64,000 nucleotides of DNA from UBA11740 sp033856915. Lineage in GTDB: Bacteria > Acidobacteriota > Blastocatellia > Pyrinomonadales > Pyrinomonadaceae. Shown here one piece after another: positions 16,686-26,013 of the stretch. Every line of letters begins with the position of its first letter. Position 1 is the first letter of the stretch. A program made the position numbers and the translations under genes. The notes below the pieces were generated by a model, which saw nothing but the letters and a program-made list of their open reading frames with translations, ran no database searches and was not told where the DNA came from. The stretch is taken from positions 28,140 to 92,139 of the forward strand of contig JAWVEB010000052.1 of assembly GCA_033856915.1 (NCBI GenBank), given 5' to 3'.

Positions 16686-17437
16686 CGGATAAAGTTAAAT
16701 CGGAGCAGAATTACCGCTGTTAGGTACAAACCAACTTCCGTCAGTTGGTTCGCCGCGCCTAAGCAATCGCCAGTGATTCCGTGGAGGCGAGCGCGAAAGT
16801 ATAAGCCGCTAAGGAGAGTCACGAGAGTTGTCACCAGTAATGCTGCCAATGCCGCTTGCCACGGAAGGAGTATGAAGACCAGTAGCAGCGTAAACATACC
16901 GATTGTGATTTCCAGAACGCCAACTTGCTTCACTACAAGTTTGCCTTGCCCTTCAGCACGCGCATATGGCAACCACGCGCACAGCGGAAGAATCGTCCAA
17001 CGTGACGCCGTGTGAGCGACGATCAGCCAGCGCCAAATCTGTCCCGGCGGCAGTAACGAAAGGAAGGTGAGCTTTCCAAGTATAACAAAGATCAGTGCCA
17101 GGGTGCCGTAGGTTCCGATGCGGCTGTCGCGCATGATTTCCAGAACGCGATCCTTTGTCCAACCCCCGCCAAACCCATCAAACGAATCCGCCAATCCATC
17201 TTCATGAAAGGCGTTAGTAATGAGCGTCGCGAAGACAATTGCGCACAACACGGAGGCGGGTAGCGGAAGAATTCTCTGCAAGCCCACAAACACGAGAGCG
17301 CCGCCGCCGCCTACTATTACTCCGATCAGAGGAAAGAAAGCTGACGCCTTGCCGATGTCTGTCTCGGAGCTGTTGAGAGCTCGCGGGACGGGCAGTCCGG
17401 TCAGGAATTGAATAGCAACGAAGAAACGTCGGATCAT
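16682..17437 (-). CDS. cobS: Adenosylcobinamide-GDP ribazoletransferase (cobalamin synthase)
   Basis: This 251-residue polytopic membrane protein joins adenosylcobinamide-GDP to alpha-ribazole(-phosphate). The N-terminal FLTGLPVP, the acidic NAFHEDGLADSFDGFGGG motif (metal binding) and the following DSRIGTYG are characteristic. It overlaps cobC at its end and follows cobT by 15 bases. Confidence 0.95.
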   Translation of the reverse strand: MIRRFFVAIQFLTGLPVPRALNSSETDIGKASAFFPLIGVIVGGGGALVFVGLQRILPLPASVLCAIVFATLITNAFHEDGLADSFDGFGGGWTKDRVLEIMRDSRIGTYGTLALIFVILGKLTFLSLLPPGQIWRWLIVAHTASRWTILPLCAWLPYARAEGQGKLVVKQVGVLEITIGMFTLLLVFILLPWQAALAALLVTTLVTLLSGLYFRARLHGITGDCLGAANQLTEVGLYLTAVILLRFNFIR

Positions 17438-17452
17438 ATTATGCGTCAGCTC

Positions 17453-18520
17453 TTACTCTTTGTTGCTTACTCCCGCATCCGCGAAAGTTGCCATCTCACT
17501 AAGCAGTTTCGCCGCGCCTTCAATGATATTCATCGCGAAGGCAGCTCCGGTGCCTTCACCTAGTCTCATCGACAGATCGAGCAGAGGTTGCTCGCCGATG
17601 AATTCAATCAAAGCGGCATGTCCGCGTTCTGCCGATCGATGTCCATTGAATAAATAATCACGCGCGTTCGGTTGTAACCTCAGAGCTAGCGCCGCCGCCG
17701 TCGTGCTAATGAAGCCATCAGCCACAACCGGCAGATGCTTTGCCGCCGCACCGAGCACGATTCCGGCCATCACGCCAATTTCCGCGCCGCCAACTTTGGC
17801 AAGTACGTCTAAGGCATCGTCGGGGTCAGGCTTATTGATTTCGACAGCTCGACGAATTACTTCGATTTTGTGCGCCAGACCAGCATCATCAACACCAGTT
17901 CCTCTGCCAGTCACGGCTTCTGGATCGCACTTGAGCAGAACGGCAATGATAGCGCTCGCCGCTGTGGTATTTCCTATTCCCATCTCGCCAATACCAAGGA
18001 GATTGATTCCGTCATTGGCAGCGGCTTGTGCTAACTCGATACCTTTCACTAGACACGCTTCGGCTTCAAGGCGTGACATCGCCGGGCCAACGGCGAAGTT
18101 GGCCGTGCCACGCATTACCTTGGCATGAATCAACTCAGCGCGATCGCTCAGATCCGCATCGACGCCGGCATCAACGACCCTTACTTCGATTCCTCCAGCA
18201 CGGGCCAGCACATTGATGGCGGCGCCGCCTCTCAAAAAGTTGTCAACCATTTGCGGAGTGACTTCGCGCGGATAGGCGCTAACGCCCTCAGTCGTTACCC
18301 CATGATCCCCAGCGACAACATAGATTCGCTTCTTCTTTACAACGGGAGTGGTGGTCCGCTGAATCGCTGCTAAACGGTTGGCTATCTCTTCGAGGCGCCC
18401 AAGACTGTCCGGTGGTTTTGTGAGAGTCAGTTGTCGTTCACGGGCTGCGCTCAGCCACGCGTGATCGAGTGGTTCAATCTGACGACATACTTGCGCGATA
18501 AGCGAAGTTGGGTTGTCCAT
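17453..18520 (-). CDS. cobT: Nicotinate-nucleotide:dimethylbenzimidazole phosphoribosyltransferase
   Basis: This 355-residue enzyme activates the lower ligand to alpha-ribazole phosphate. Diagnostic segments are the N-terminal KPPDSLGRLEEIANRLA, VVAGDHGVTTEGVSAYPREV, the glycine-rich LLGIGEMGIGNTTAASAI, and the C-terminal MRLGEGTGAAFAM with the catalytic Glu region. It sits between cobU and cobS, and with BluB encoded in the same operon the substrate is very likely 5,6-dimethylbenzimidazole. Confidence 0.95.
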   Translation of the reverse strand: MDNPTSLIAQVCRQIEPLDHAWLSAARERQLTLTKPPDSLGRLEEIANRLAAIQRTTTPVVKKKRIYVVAGDHGVTTEGVSAYPREVTPQMVDNFLRGGAAINVLARAGGIEVRVVDAGVDADLSDRAELIHAKVMRGTANFAVGPAMSRLEAEACLVKGIELAQAAANDGINLLGIGEMGIGNTTAASAIIAVLLKCDPEAVTGRGTGVDDAGLAHKIEVIRRAVEINKPDPDDALDVLAKVGGAEIGVMAGIVLGAAAKHLPVVADGFISTTAAALALRLQPNARDYLFNGHRSAERGHAALIEFIGEQPLLDLSMRLGEGTGAAFAMNIIEGAAKLLSEMATFADAGVSNKE

Positions 18521-18533
18521 TGTTTGATACGGG

Positions 18534-19085
18534 CTAAGGTAAATCGCCAGCTGTTGGCTTTAATTGCAAAGGCAGACCGGCGACAAGCAGATAGACCTCA
18601 TCGGCAGCGGTTGCGAACTCCTGGTTCACTCGTCCAAGCAGGTCTCGGAACATTCGGCCCAGGCCCGTGTCGGGAATGACACCCAATCCCACCTCGTTGG
18701 TGACACAAATGACCGTCTGCTTCCGGGTGCGCGCGAGCGCCAGAAAGTCACGAGTGATACGGCGCACAAACTGCTCACACTCATGCTCATCTTCGTGGCG
18801 CATGAGCCAATTGGAAACGAACAATGTCAGGCAATCTACGATTACGATTCGAGCCTCACTCGCTTGTCTGAGTGCTTCATCAATCTGACAAGGCTCTTCA
18901 ATCGTGCGCCAGTTGGTTGGCCTTTCCGCTCGATGCCGCGCAATTCGTTTCGTCATGTCTTCGTCTAACCCTTCTGCGGTGGCGATGAAACAGACCTCGT
19001 TACCGGAACCGCCTTCGCCGTCCTGCGCCAGTCGCATCGCGTAGGCGCTCTTACCGGCCCGCGCCCCGCCGAGAAGCAGAATCAT
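18534..19085 (-). CDS. cobU: Adenosylcobinamide kinase / adenosylcobinamide-phosphate guanylyltransferase
   Basis: This bifunctional enzyme of about 183 residues phosphorylates adenosylcobinamide and then adds GMP. It starts MILLLGGARAGKSAYA with the P-loop GGARAGKS, and shows VIVDCLTLFVSNW and VTNEVGLGVIPDTGLGRMFR, both typical of CobU/CobP. The ATG at 19085 is preceded by AAGGGG; an in-frame ATG at 19115 would add ten residues. Confidence 0.93.
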   Translation of the reverse strand: MILLLGGARAGKSAYAMRLAQDGEGGSGNEVCFIATAEGLDEDMTKRIARHRAERPTNWRTIEEPCQIDEALRQASEARIVIVDCLTLFVSNWLMRHEDEHECEQFVRRITRDFLALARTRKQTVICVTNEVGLGVIPDTGLGRMFRDLLGRVNQEFATAADEVYLLVAGLPLQLKPTAGDLP

Positions 19086-19129
19086 CCGACCCCTTGTGTT
19101 TACGCTCTGGTACATAAATTTACGGATCG

Positions 19130-20023
19130 CTACTGGACAGCGGCGTGCTCGAACGGTTTGGCTGGAGGCGGCAAACCGAGTGCCGCGTCCGTTTTTTCCT
19201 TTGGTAGTAAGACGTCTTCAATCGGTTGATTGACCGCGTGCGCAAGGATCGCGTGCAATTGGCGCAAGCCTTCCGTTAACGCAGCCGGGCCAGGTTGAAG
19301 GATGTATGCTGACTTCACTTCGTAGATATGATTGTTACGAATAGCGCTTATCTGGTCCCAGGCGACGCGCTTGCGAATCCATTCTTTCTTCACGGTGCGC
19401 CCACACCAAGAACCGATGATGACTTCCGGGTCTTTAGCGATCACGTCCGCCGACTCAACGATTCTATTCTTAGCGGATTGGTATTTCCGCAGCTCGGGAA
19501 AGATGCATTCGCCGCCTGCCGTTTCGATCAACTCCTCAACCCAACGAATTCCGGAGATAAGCGGGTCGTACCATTCTTCAAACAGGACTCGCGGGCGATG
19601 ACCGAACCGGGTGGCTGAATCGCGAATAGCATCCAGTTCAGCCTGCAAAAGCCCAACCAACGCTTGTGCTCTTTCTTCGCCACCAACAATGCGCCCGACA
19701 GTCAGAATCATCTCCATGATTTCCGCGATGCTGCGCTGATTGAAAGTCATCACGGTTACGCCGCGCCGAATCAATTCAGCTGCGATGTCGGCTTGCAGAT
19801 CTGAGAAGGCTAAAACCAGGTCGGGCTCTAGCTCAAGAATCTTATCGAACTTGGCGTTGATGAACGCGGAGACCTTTGGCTTCAAACGAGCCTCCGGCGG
19901 TCGCACGGTGTAGCCGGACACACCGACAATACGCTCCTGCTCGCCGAGCAAGTAAAGCGTCTCGGTCGTCTCTTCGGTGAGACAGATGATGCGTCGTGGA
20001 TAGGAAGTTAAGTGGTCAATCAT
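19130..20023 (-). CDS. BtuF-like corrinoid-binding protein without signal peptide
   Basis: This 297-residue protein has the helical-backbone metal/corrinoid-binding fold (class III ABC substrate-binding type): RRIICLTEETTETLYLLGEQ, VSGYTVRPP, ILELEPDLVLAFSDLQADIA. It lacks any signal peptide, so it should stay in the cytoplasm. The start at 20023 overlaps the stop of the upstream CWC gene by one base, indicating translational coupling. A second, lipoprotein BtuF is encoded at 26794-27708. A corrinoid-binding or chaperone role inside the cell is inferred from context. Confidence 0.8.
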   Translation of the reverse strand: MIDHLTSYPRRIICLTEETTETLYLLGEQERIVGVSGYTVRPPEARLKPKVSAFINAKFDKILELEPDLVLAFSDLQADIAAELIRRGVTVMTFNQRSIAEIMEMILTVGRIVGGEERAQALVGLLQAELDAIRDSATRFGHRPRVLFEEWYDPLISGIRWVEELIETAGGECIFPELRKYQSAKNRIVESADVIAKDPEVIIGSWCGRTVKKEWIRKRVAWDQISAIRNNHIYEVKSAYILQPGPAALTEGLRQLHAILAHAVNQPIEDVLLPKEKTDAALGLPPPAKPFEHAAVQ

Positions 20024-20268
20024 CAGAGTTCGCTTTGCGCCTGTGAATTTGAGTTCTTGGCTTTGGCCTCTTCCAGACAGGCGCGGCACAAACAGTCTTT
20101 GTACTTTGCGCGCAACTCCTGTCGAATGTCCTCACTCAGTTTGAGTTCCCCACACCAGCAGCCCCGACCCAACGAAACTTCGCAGGCGAACGACTCACCG
20201 CAGGCTTCGCACACTTTGGTCTTGCGCCACAATGGCAACACGAGACTAATTTGCTTCATAGGGTTCAT
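20023..20268 (-). CDS. Cysteine-rich CWC-family small protein
   Basis: About 81 residues from the ATG at 20268, which lies 8 bases after the cobD stop. It carries a dense Cys pattern CEACGESF...C...GCWCGEL...CLCRACL, the CWC family signature, suggesting a metal site. Function is unknown. Location inside the B12 operon, translationally coupled to the cytoplasmic BtuF-like protein, hints at a metal or corrinoid link. An in-frame start at 20307 would overlap cobD. Confidence 0.8.
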   Translation of the reverse strand: MNPMKQISLVLPLWRKTKVCEACGESFACEVSLGRGCWCGELKLSEDIRQELRAKYKDCLCRACLEEAKAKNSNSQAQSEL

Positions 20269-20276
20269 CTTTAAGA

Positions 20277-21407
20277 CTAATATTCTAACCCCTTCCTTCT
20301 GAGCCACTTTTCAATTAGAGAGATGAGTCGCTCGTTGTCGGACCTGGAACGTACAGCCAAACGTATGAACTCATCTGACAGTCCGTCAAATGAATCGCAC
20401 CTTCGAATCAGAATCCGTTCTGATTCCAGCCAGCTTTGTAAATCCCCGCCTGAACCGTTAGGCAGTTTGGTCAGTAGGAAGTTAGCGGCTGAAGGCAAAA
20501 CCGCTAAGCCGATGCGGCGCAGCGCGCCCGCGAATTCTTCACGGGCGATGGCATTGATGCGACAAGATTCCGTGCCGAACTTCCTTTCGTCCAGGGCAGC
20601 ACGTCCAGCTTCGAGGGCAACTGTTGATACCGACCATGGATCGATTTGGCTTTTGATTCTTGCAGCCAATTTCGCATTGGTTACCGCATAGCCAACACGA
20701 ATGCTAGGCATCGCATAAAACTTTGTGAGTGACCGCAGCACGATTAAATGAGGTTTTGTCGCCGCCAAGGAAACCAAGCTTCTTTGCGACGTATAGTCGA
20801 TGAAGGCTTCATCAAACAACATCGCAGCGTTCTGCTCTTCCGTTGCTTGAATTAACGAGAGCAGCGCATCTCTCGGATACAAAGCGCCCGTCGGATTGTG
20901 AGGTGAGTTCAAGATCACTAAATCAAACTGCCGCTCCTTGACAGCGCGCACAAGGCTCGCAAAATCGGGCGTGAAGCTTTTCTCTTCGGTCAATAGTTCA
21001 GTTGTTTTCTGTGCGTTCACTGCCGCAGCGCCTCGCGAGTATTCAACGAAGGCAGGCTCAAGTATCAGCACCCTTTTGGGAGAGAGGGCATGCATGACTG
21101 CGAAAATCAGAGACGCCGTTCCGCTGCCAACGATTATCTCGTCCGGCATTAGACGGTACTTGTCTGCTATTGCGCTGACGAAATTGTGAACGTCCGGATA
21201 GACTCTGAGGCTAATCGGCCTGACCGCATTTTCGATTGCCGAGAGAACTCCTTGCGGCGGACCAAGTGGATTGATGTTCGCGCTGAAATCCAAGACTTCG
21301 TGGGGTTCGATTCCCCAACGCCGGGCGGCTTCGTACACTCTTCCGCCGTGCGCGACGTGAATCGGCTGCACTCTGCGCGATCGTTCTTTCATTCCGGCGT
21401 AACTCAT
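20277..21407 (-). CDS. cobD: Threonine-phosphate decarboxylase (aminotransferase fold)
   Basis: This 376-residue PLP enzyme of the histidinol-phosphate aminotransferase family makes (R)-1-amino-2-propanol phosphate for the nucleotide loop. The substrate-binding start HVAHGGRVYEAARRWGI, then DFSANINPLGPP, is typical of CobD (Salmonella naming). The N-x-P region is NSPHNPTGALY and the PLP lysine is in RSLTKFYAMPSIRVGY. It overlaps the small orf at 21404 by four bases. Confidence 0.92.
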   Translation of the reverse strand: MSYAGMKERSRRVQPIHVAHGGRVYEAARRWGIEPHEVLDFSANINPLGPPQGVLSAIENAVRPISLRVYPDVHNFVSAIADKYRLMPDEIIVGSGTASLIFAVMHALSPKRVLILEPAFVEYSRGAAAVNAQKTTELLTEEKSFTPDFASLVRAVKERQFDLVILNSPHNPTGALYPRDALLSLIQATEEQNAAMLFDEAFIDYTSQRSLVSLAATKPHLIVLRSLTKFYAMPSIRVGYAVTNAKLAARIKSQIDPWSVSTVALEAGRAALDERKFGTESCRINAIAREEFAGALRRIGLAVLPSAANFLLTKLPNGSGGDLQSWLESERILIRRCDSFDGLSDEFIRLAVRSRSDNERLISLIEKWLRRKGLEY

Positions 21408-21643
21408 TTAGCGGTTGGAAACTTCCCCTGGCATGCTCGACGTAACACGCGCTTCCATAGAGTCGCTTCTTTCATGGTTGGGTAGACTTCAATCAAGCTC
21501 TCCAGTTGACGCCGCGCATCCGTTTTGAGTTCAACCTGCTTACGATTTCCCAGCAGGATAATAGTCCTCTTAAGCTCCGCTTCGTTCTGCGGCAATCGCG
21601 GCGGCAATGAGCGTGGGCCTACGCTGTTCTGTTTATCGTTCAT
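21404..21643 (-). CDS. Small uncharacterised protein between cbiB and cobD
   Basis: This predicted protein of 79 residues (or 99 from an upstream start at 21703 that would overlap cbiB) is basic and helical, with the C-terminal segment LWKRVLRRACQGKFPTAK. I do not recognise a domain. The ATGA overlap with cobD and its position in the operon argue that it is translated. Confidence 0.55.
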   Translation of the reverse strand: MNDKQNSVGPRSLPPRLPQNEAELKRTIILLGNRKQVELKTDARRQLESLIEVYPTMKEATLWKRVLRRACQGKFPTAK

Positions 21644-21669
21644 AGATGCAAGGTCCAACAATTTGACCA

Positions 21670-22626
21670 CTACCAGCGAACCAGCAATCGCACTGATAGA
21701 CACAGCGCGAACATTAATAGCGAAACGCAGCCCGTCAGTCGCAAAGCATTTCTCAAAGCATGGTCGTCCAGCGACGTATGCATGTCGCCCAAGTATTGAC
21801 CATCGTGTCTTTCACCATCGTAAATGTTAGTGCCGCCGATTCGTACGCCGAGCGCGCCAGCCATCGCCGCTTCGGGTCGTCCGGCGTTCGGGCTTTTATG
21901 CTTCGCACCATCTCGCCTCATGATCCGCCAAGCTCCGCGCCAATCCAGATGTAGGGTCCAAGCCGCGCATACCAACAGCTGAGCCGTTACCCGCGCTGGA
22001 ATGAAACTGGCAACATCATCTAGTCTCGCAGCGCACTTCCCAAAGAACTCATAGTGTTTGTTTCGATGTCCGATCATCGAATCGAGCGTGTTTATGGCTT
22101 TGTAAGCTAGCGCGGCTGGTACGCCGCCGATCGCCAGATAAAACATTGGAGCGACAATGCCATCCGATGCGCTCTCCGCAAGCGTCTCAATCACCGCTCG
22201 GGTTACTTCAGGTTCGTTCAATTCCTGCGTGTCGCGACCTACAATCCGCGCGACTTGCTGCCGCGCAGAAGGCAGATTGTCGTTTCCGAGAAAGCGTCTC
22301 ACCACTCGCGCCTCGTCAAGCAGCGAACGCGTAGCAAGCGTCGATGCCGCGAGATAGACCGAGACGGCAAATGCGAGCTTTGGATTCCAAGCTCCCAGCC
22401 AACGCAACAAGATCCAACTGCCAAATCCGAATGTGCTGACCACGATCACAGTTAACACCAGCCCGGCGACGATCTCGCTGCCTGGCGCGCGGCTGAATCT
22501 CCGCAGGAGCCTCTCACCACCTTTTATCATCCGTCCCATCCATCGCACTGGGTGTGGCAGCCACGTCGGGTCGCCGATCACCCAATCCAACACGTAAGCC
22601 AGCGCGAACGAGGCAGGAGAGATCAT
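21670..22626 (-). CDS. cbiB: Adenosylcobinamide-phosphate synthase
   Basis: This 318-residue integral membrane protein attaches the aminopropanol arm to adenosylcobyric acid. The N-terminal signature LDWVIGDPTWLPHPVRWMG and the internal ETLAESASDGIVAPMFYLAI, then GVPAALAYKAINTLDSMIG, are diagnostic for CbiB/CobD. It overlaps cobQ by four bases (ATGA). Confidence 0.95.
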   Translation of the reverse strand: MISPASFALAYVLDWVIGDPTWLPHPVRWMGRMIKGGERLLRRFSRAPGSEIVAGLVLTVIVVSTFGFGSWILLRWLGAWNPKLAFAVSVYLAASTLATRSLLDEARVVRRFLGNDNLPSARQQVARIVGRDTQELNEPEVTRAVIETLAESASDGIVAPMFYLAIGGVPAALAYKAINTLDSMIGHRNKHYEFFGKCAARLDDVASFIPARVTAQLLVCAAWTLHLDWRGAWRIMRRDGAKHKSPNAGRPEAAMAGALGVRIGGTNIYDGERHDGQYLGDMHTSLDDHALRNALRLTGCVSLLMFALCLSVRLLVRW

Positions 22627-24167
22627 CTTTGCTCATTGAGTGCACGGTAAATAACATCCATTTTCAGATTGCTCCGGAAGTGGTCGGCGAGCGCATCGTA
22701 GCGACGCTCGCGTTCGGCCAATGGATCAGTGGCAATCAACGACGACTCCGCCTTGCCGCAAATTTTTCGCCAGTGATTTAAGAGCAGGTCTAGCCCTTCA
22801 GCCGAGTCGAAGAGGCCATGCAAGTAAGTGCCAAGTACCCGTCCATCGGTGCTGATGGCTCCGTCCTGATGACACTGTGTCTCACCCAACCGTTGCAGTT
22901 CAAAGAGCGCTTGAGTTCCATTTCCAAAGATTGTCTCGCCCAAATGAATCTCGTATCCGCTGAATAGGGGGTCGGCATGATTGTCGGCGCCAAGACCAAG
23001 ACAATCCGGTTTGGCGAATCGCGCCGTAGCTTGCCGAGTGACTTTCTCGCTCTCCAGCACAGTGGTGAAATCCAAGAGGCCAAGCCCTGCCACAAACTCA
23101 ATGTCACTCTCCGTGTGATGTGGATCGCGTATCTCACGTCCCAGCATCTGGAAACCTCCGCATATTCCCATCAGCGGCTTGCCGGCTGCTGCGTGCGATT
23201 CGATTACCGGTTCCCATCCGTTCTTCCTGAGCCAAAGCAAGTCAGGGATTGTGTTCTTGCTACCGGGCAGAATTAGTACATCAGCGGCGCGCGCTTCTTC
23301 AGGTCGCCGCGTGTAATAGACAACTACACCTGGCACATTTTCCAGCGCGGTAAAATCCGTGAAGTTTGAAAGGTAAGGAAGTCCGACCACACACACGCAC
23401 AAACAATCTTTGCGGTCGAACGGAGGCCGCACGGCGCGGCGTTCGAGCGAAACGCTGTCCTCGTCGTCGATACCGTGTTCGTGCAGGTACGGAATCACGC
23501 CGAGACATCTTTGAGACAAACGTTCCTCTAAATAGCTAATGCCAGGTGTGAAAAGACTCACGTCCCCACGAAACTTATTGACGAGAAAGCCAAAGAATCG
23601 ACTGCGCTCTTGCGGCTCAAGTAAAGCGTACGTACCGACGAGCGAAGCGAACACGCCGCCGCGATCGATGTCGGTAACCAGGAGGCACGCCGCATCCGCG
23701 ATCTCCGCCATCTTCATATTCACTACGTCGCGGTCCTTAAGATTCATCTCGACTGGGGAGCCCGCACCCTCCAGCACCACAACTTCATAGCGGGCCGCGA
23801 GACGGCGGTAAGCCGAACTGACAGCTTCCAGCAACTGCGGCCTGAGACGGTAGTAGTCAACTCCGCTAAAGTTCCCTAGCACCTTGCCGTTAATGACCAC
23901 TTGCGAACCGACATCGGAAGTTGGTTTGAGTAAGATCGGATTCATATCAACGTGCGGATCAACCCGCGCAGCTTCAGCCTGCATTGCTTGTGCTCGTCCT
24001 ATTTCGTGACCTTCACGGGTGGCGAAGGAATTGAGCGCCATGTTTTGGGCTTTGAAAGGTGCGACGTCGAAACCATCCTGCCGCAGGATGCGGCACAACG
24101 CTCCAACGGTGAGCGATTTGCCCGCGTCGGAAGCCGTGCCCAATACCATCAACGCCTTCGCCGTCAT
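22623..24167 (-). CDS. cobQ: Cobyric acid synthase
   Basis: This 514-residue glutamine-dependent amidotransferase adds four amides (b, d, e, g) to the corrin side chains. The N-terminal ATP-binding half starts LMVLGTASDAGKSLTVGALC and FKAQNMALNSF. The C-terminal class I glutaminase has the nucleophile Cys in GICGGFQMLG and a His in YLHGLFD. It overlaps both bluB and cbiB by four bases. Confidence 0.96.
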   Translation of the reverse strand: MTAKALMVLGTASDAGKSLTVGALCRILRQDGFDVAPFKAQNMALNSFATREGHEIGRAQAMQAEAARVDPHVDMNPILLKPTSDVGSQVVINGKVLGNFSGVDYYRLRPQLLEAVSSAYRRLAARYEVVVLEGAGSPVEMNLKDRDVVNMKMAEIADAACLLVTDIDRGGVFASLVGTYALLEPQERSRFFGFLVNKFRGDVSLFTPGISYLEERLSQRCLGVIPYLHEHGIDDEDSVSLERRAVRPPFDRKDCLCVCVVGLPYLSNFTDFTALENVPGVVVYYTRRPEEARAADVLILPGSKNTIPDLLWLRKNGWEPVIESHAAAGKPLMGICGGFQMLGREIRDPHHTESDIEFVAGLGLLDFTTVLESEKVTRQATARFAKPDCLGLGADNHADPLFSGYEIHLGETIFGNGTQALFELQRLGETQCHQDGAISTDGRVLGTYLHGLFDSAEGLDLLLNHWRKICGKAESSLIATDPLAERERRYDALADHFRSNLKMDVIYRALNEQR

Positions 24168-24892
24168 GACTTGTCCTTCGACTTTCGATCCGCGCTGATG
24201 GAAGCTAGAAATTCGTCGGCGCGGGATTCGTCAGTCGCACCGTAGCGTTCGAAGTGAATCAAGCCGGCGAGTGGCGCACGTTGCTCCCAGCCTTTGATTT
24301 CCAACTCGGGCTCGGTGCCGAACTCGGTAACGTAACCCAGACACAAGTAGGCAATGGGCACAATAGCTTCCGGAATGTCTAGAGCGGAGCGTAGTTCGTC
24401 AACGTCAAGGATGCTGACCCAGCCGACGCCGATACCCTCAGCGCGCGCCGCGAGCCAAAGATTCTGCACCGCGCAAACCGTTGAATAGAGCGCAGTCTCA
24501 CGCATTGTCTGCCGCCCCAGTCCGTGTCCACGCACGGTCGCTTCATCGCAGGTGACACAAAGATTGATAGGCGCTTCGAGTATGCCCGCCAGCTTCAGCG
24601 TCTCGTACATAGCGCGACGATCATCCGTATAGATCTGAGCCGCCGTGCGGCTAGCGCGTTCGAAGATTCCGTGAACTGTATCGCGAACGTCTCGGTCGCG
24701 GATGACGATGAAGCCCCACGGTTGCATGAATCCGACTGATGGGGCGTGGTGCGCGGCGTCAAGGAGGCGCGCGAGTACGTCGTCCCGTATCTCATCGGGC
24801 TTAAAGGATGAACGCACGTCGCGCCGCTCGTAGATCGCGCGATAGACTCCGCGACGTTCTGCCTCGGTGAAGCGATGTTCGCTTTCATCCAT
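24164..24892 (-). CDS. bluB: 5,6-Dimethylbenzimidazole synthase
   Basis: This 242-residue nitroreductase-fold flavoenzyme destroys FMNH2 with oxygen to give the lower ligand DMB. Conserved BluB segments are YERRDVRSSF, HHAPSVGFMQPWGFIVI, and GVGWVSILD. Its presence shows aerobic synthesis of true cobalamin. It overlaps cobQ by four bases and lies 32 bases after btuC. Confidence 0.93.
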   Translation of the reverse strand: MDESEHRFTEAERRGVYRAIYERRDVRSSFKPDEIRDDVLARLLDAAHHAPSVGFMQPWGFIVIRDRDVRDTVHGIFERASRTAAQIYTDDRRAMYETLKLAGILEAPINLCVTCDEATVRGHGLGRQTMRETALYSTVCAVQNLWLAARAEGIGVGWVSILDVDELRSALDIPEAIVPIAYLCLGYVTEFGTEPELEIKGWEQRAPLAGLIHFERYGATDESRADEFLASISADRKSKDKS

Positions 24893-24924
24893 ATGTTTTT
24901 GCCCCGCACCTTCCCTGGTGCACG

Positions 24925-26013
24925 CTACATTGCCGAGTAACGTTGTTGTCGCTTCAGCAAAAGCAGAAACACCGGGCCGCCCAGCAACGCGGTGATCGCT
25001 CCGACAGGCAATTCGCCCGGCGAAATCACCACTCGCGCGAGCGTGTCAGCAAGTATTAAGAAGGCCGCACCCAAGAGGAACGAAGCCGGTAGCAACACTC
25101 GCACATCCTGACCAAAAATAAGTCTCGCCGCGTGCGGCACAATCAGGCCCACAAAACCAATCGCACCACCAACCGAAACAGTTACCGCCACAATCAAGGA
25201 ACTGGCCAGGAAGACCATTCGTTCCGTACGCCTAACATCGACGCCAAGGCTCGCCGCTGAATCTGATTCACCTGTCGCCAGCAGGTGAAGATCTCGCGCA
25301 TGCGCGATGAGAACCAGCCAGCCAGGTATGAGGAAGACGAGCATTTTCCAAATCAGATCAAAACCGACAACATCAAGACTGCCGATCAACCAACGCAGAA
25401 TTTGCAATGCCCGTCCATACGAAGCGAGATACTGAATCACCAGGACACCCGCCGAAGCGCTCAGATTTAAAACCACACCGGCCAGTAACAATGCTCCCGG
25501 GAGCATCGTCCCACCGCCCGATCGCGCTAGTCGATAGACCAATAGCACCGACATTGACGCGCCGACAAACGCCGCGATAAAAATAAAAGGCACCCCTACC
25601 AGGTTCAGCCCGAGGCCAAAACCAATCGCAACGCTGGCCCCTAAAGACGCCCCGCCAGATACGCCGAGCGTAAATGGATCGGCGAGAGGGTTGCGAAAGA
25701 GCGCCTGCAGAGCGGCTCCCACCATCGCCAGCGAGGCCCCGACGAGTCCCGCCATTACGACTCGTGGCAGGCGCAAACGAAAGAACACAGCGCGCGCGAT
25801 TGGATCGGTTTTGAGCGCGGAAATGCTAAGTGGTTGGTAGCCCACATAGAGACCAACGAGGAAGGCGATGATTAGAATGATAATCAAGAGAGGCAGTGCG
25901 ACGCGCAAACGTAGACCCACGCGTGCCCGCTTTTCTGGGCGCGAGTTGTCGACGGCAGCTTTCAACTCTGCGGCATCAGATTGTCGTGCACGTTGGCTTA
26001 GGCTTGGCATCAC
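24925..26013 (-). CDS. btuC: Corrinoid ABC transporter permease (BtuC/FecCD family)
   Basis: This 362-residue permease has about ten membrane helices. The FecCD hallmark segments are present: RLPRVVMAGLVGASLAMVGA, ALFRNPLADPFTLGVSGGAS, and the late IGFVGLIVPHAARLIFG. It sits between btuD and bluB under a cobalamin riboswitch, so vitamin B12 is the likely cargo. It overlaps btuD by four bases. Confidence 0.92.
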   Translation of the reverse strand: MMPSLSQRARQSDAAELKAAVDNSRPEKRARVGLRLRVALPLLIIILIIAFLVGLYVGYQPLSISALKTDPIARAVFFRLRLPRVVMAGLVGASLAMVGAALQALFRNPLADPFTLGVSGGASLGASVAIGFGLGLNLVGVPFIFIAAFVGASMSVLLVYRLARSGGGTMLPGALLLAGVVLNLSASAGVLVIQYLASYGRALQILRWLIGSLDVVGFDLIWKMLVFLIPGWLVLIAHARDLHLLATGESDSAASLGVDVRRTERMVFLASSLIVAVTVSVGGAIGFVGLIVPHAARLIFGQDVRVLLPASFLLGAAFLILADTLARVVISPGELPVGAITALLGGPVFLLLLKRQQRYSAM

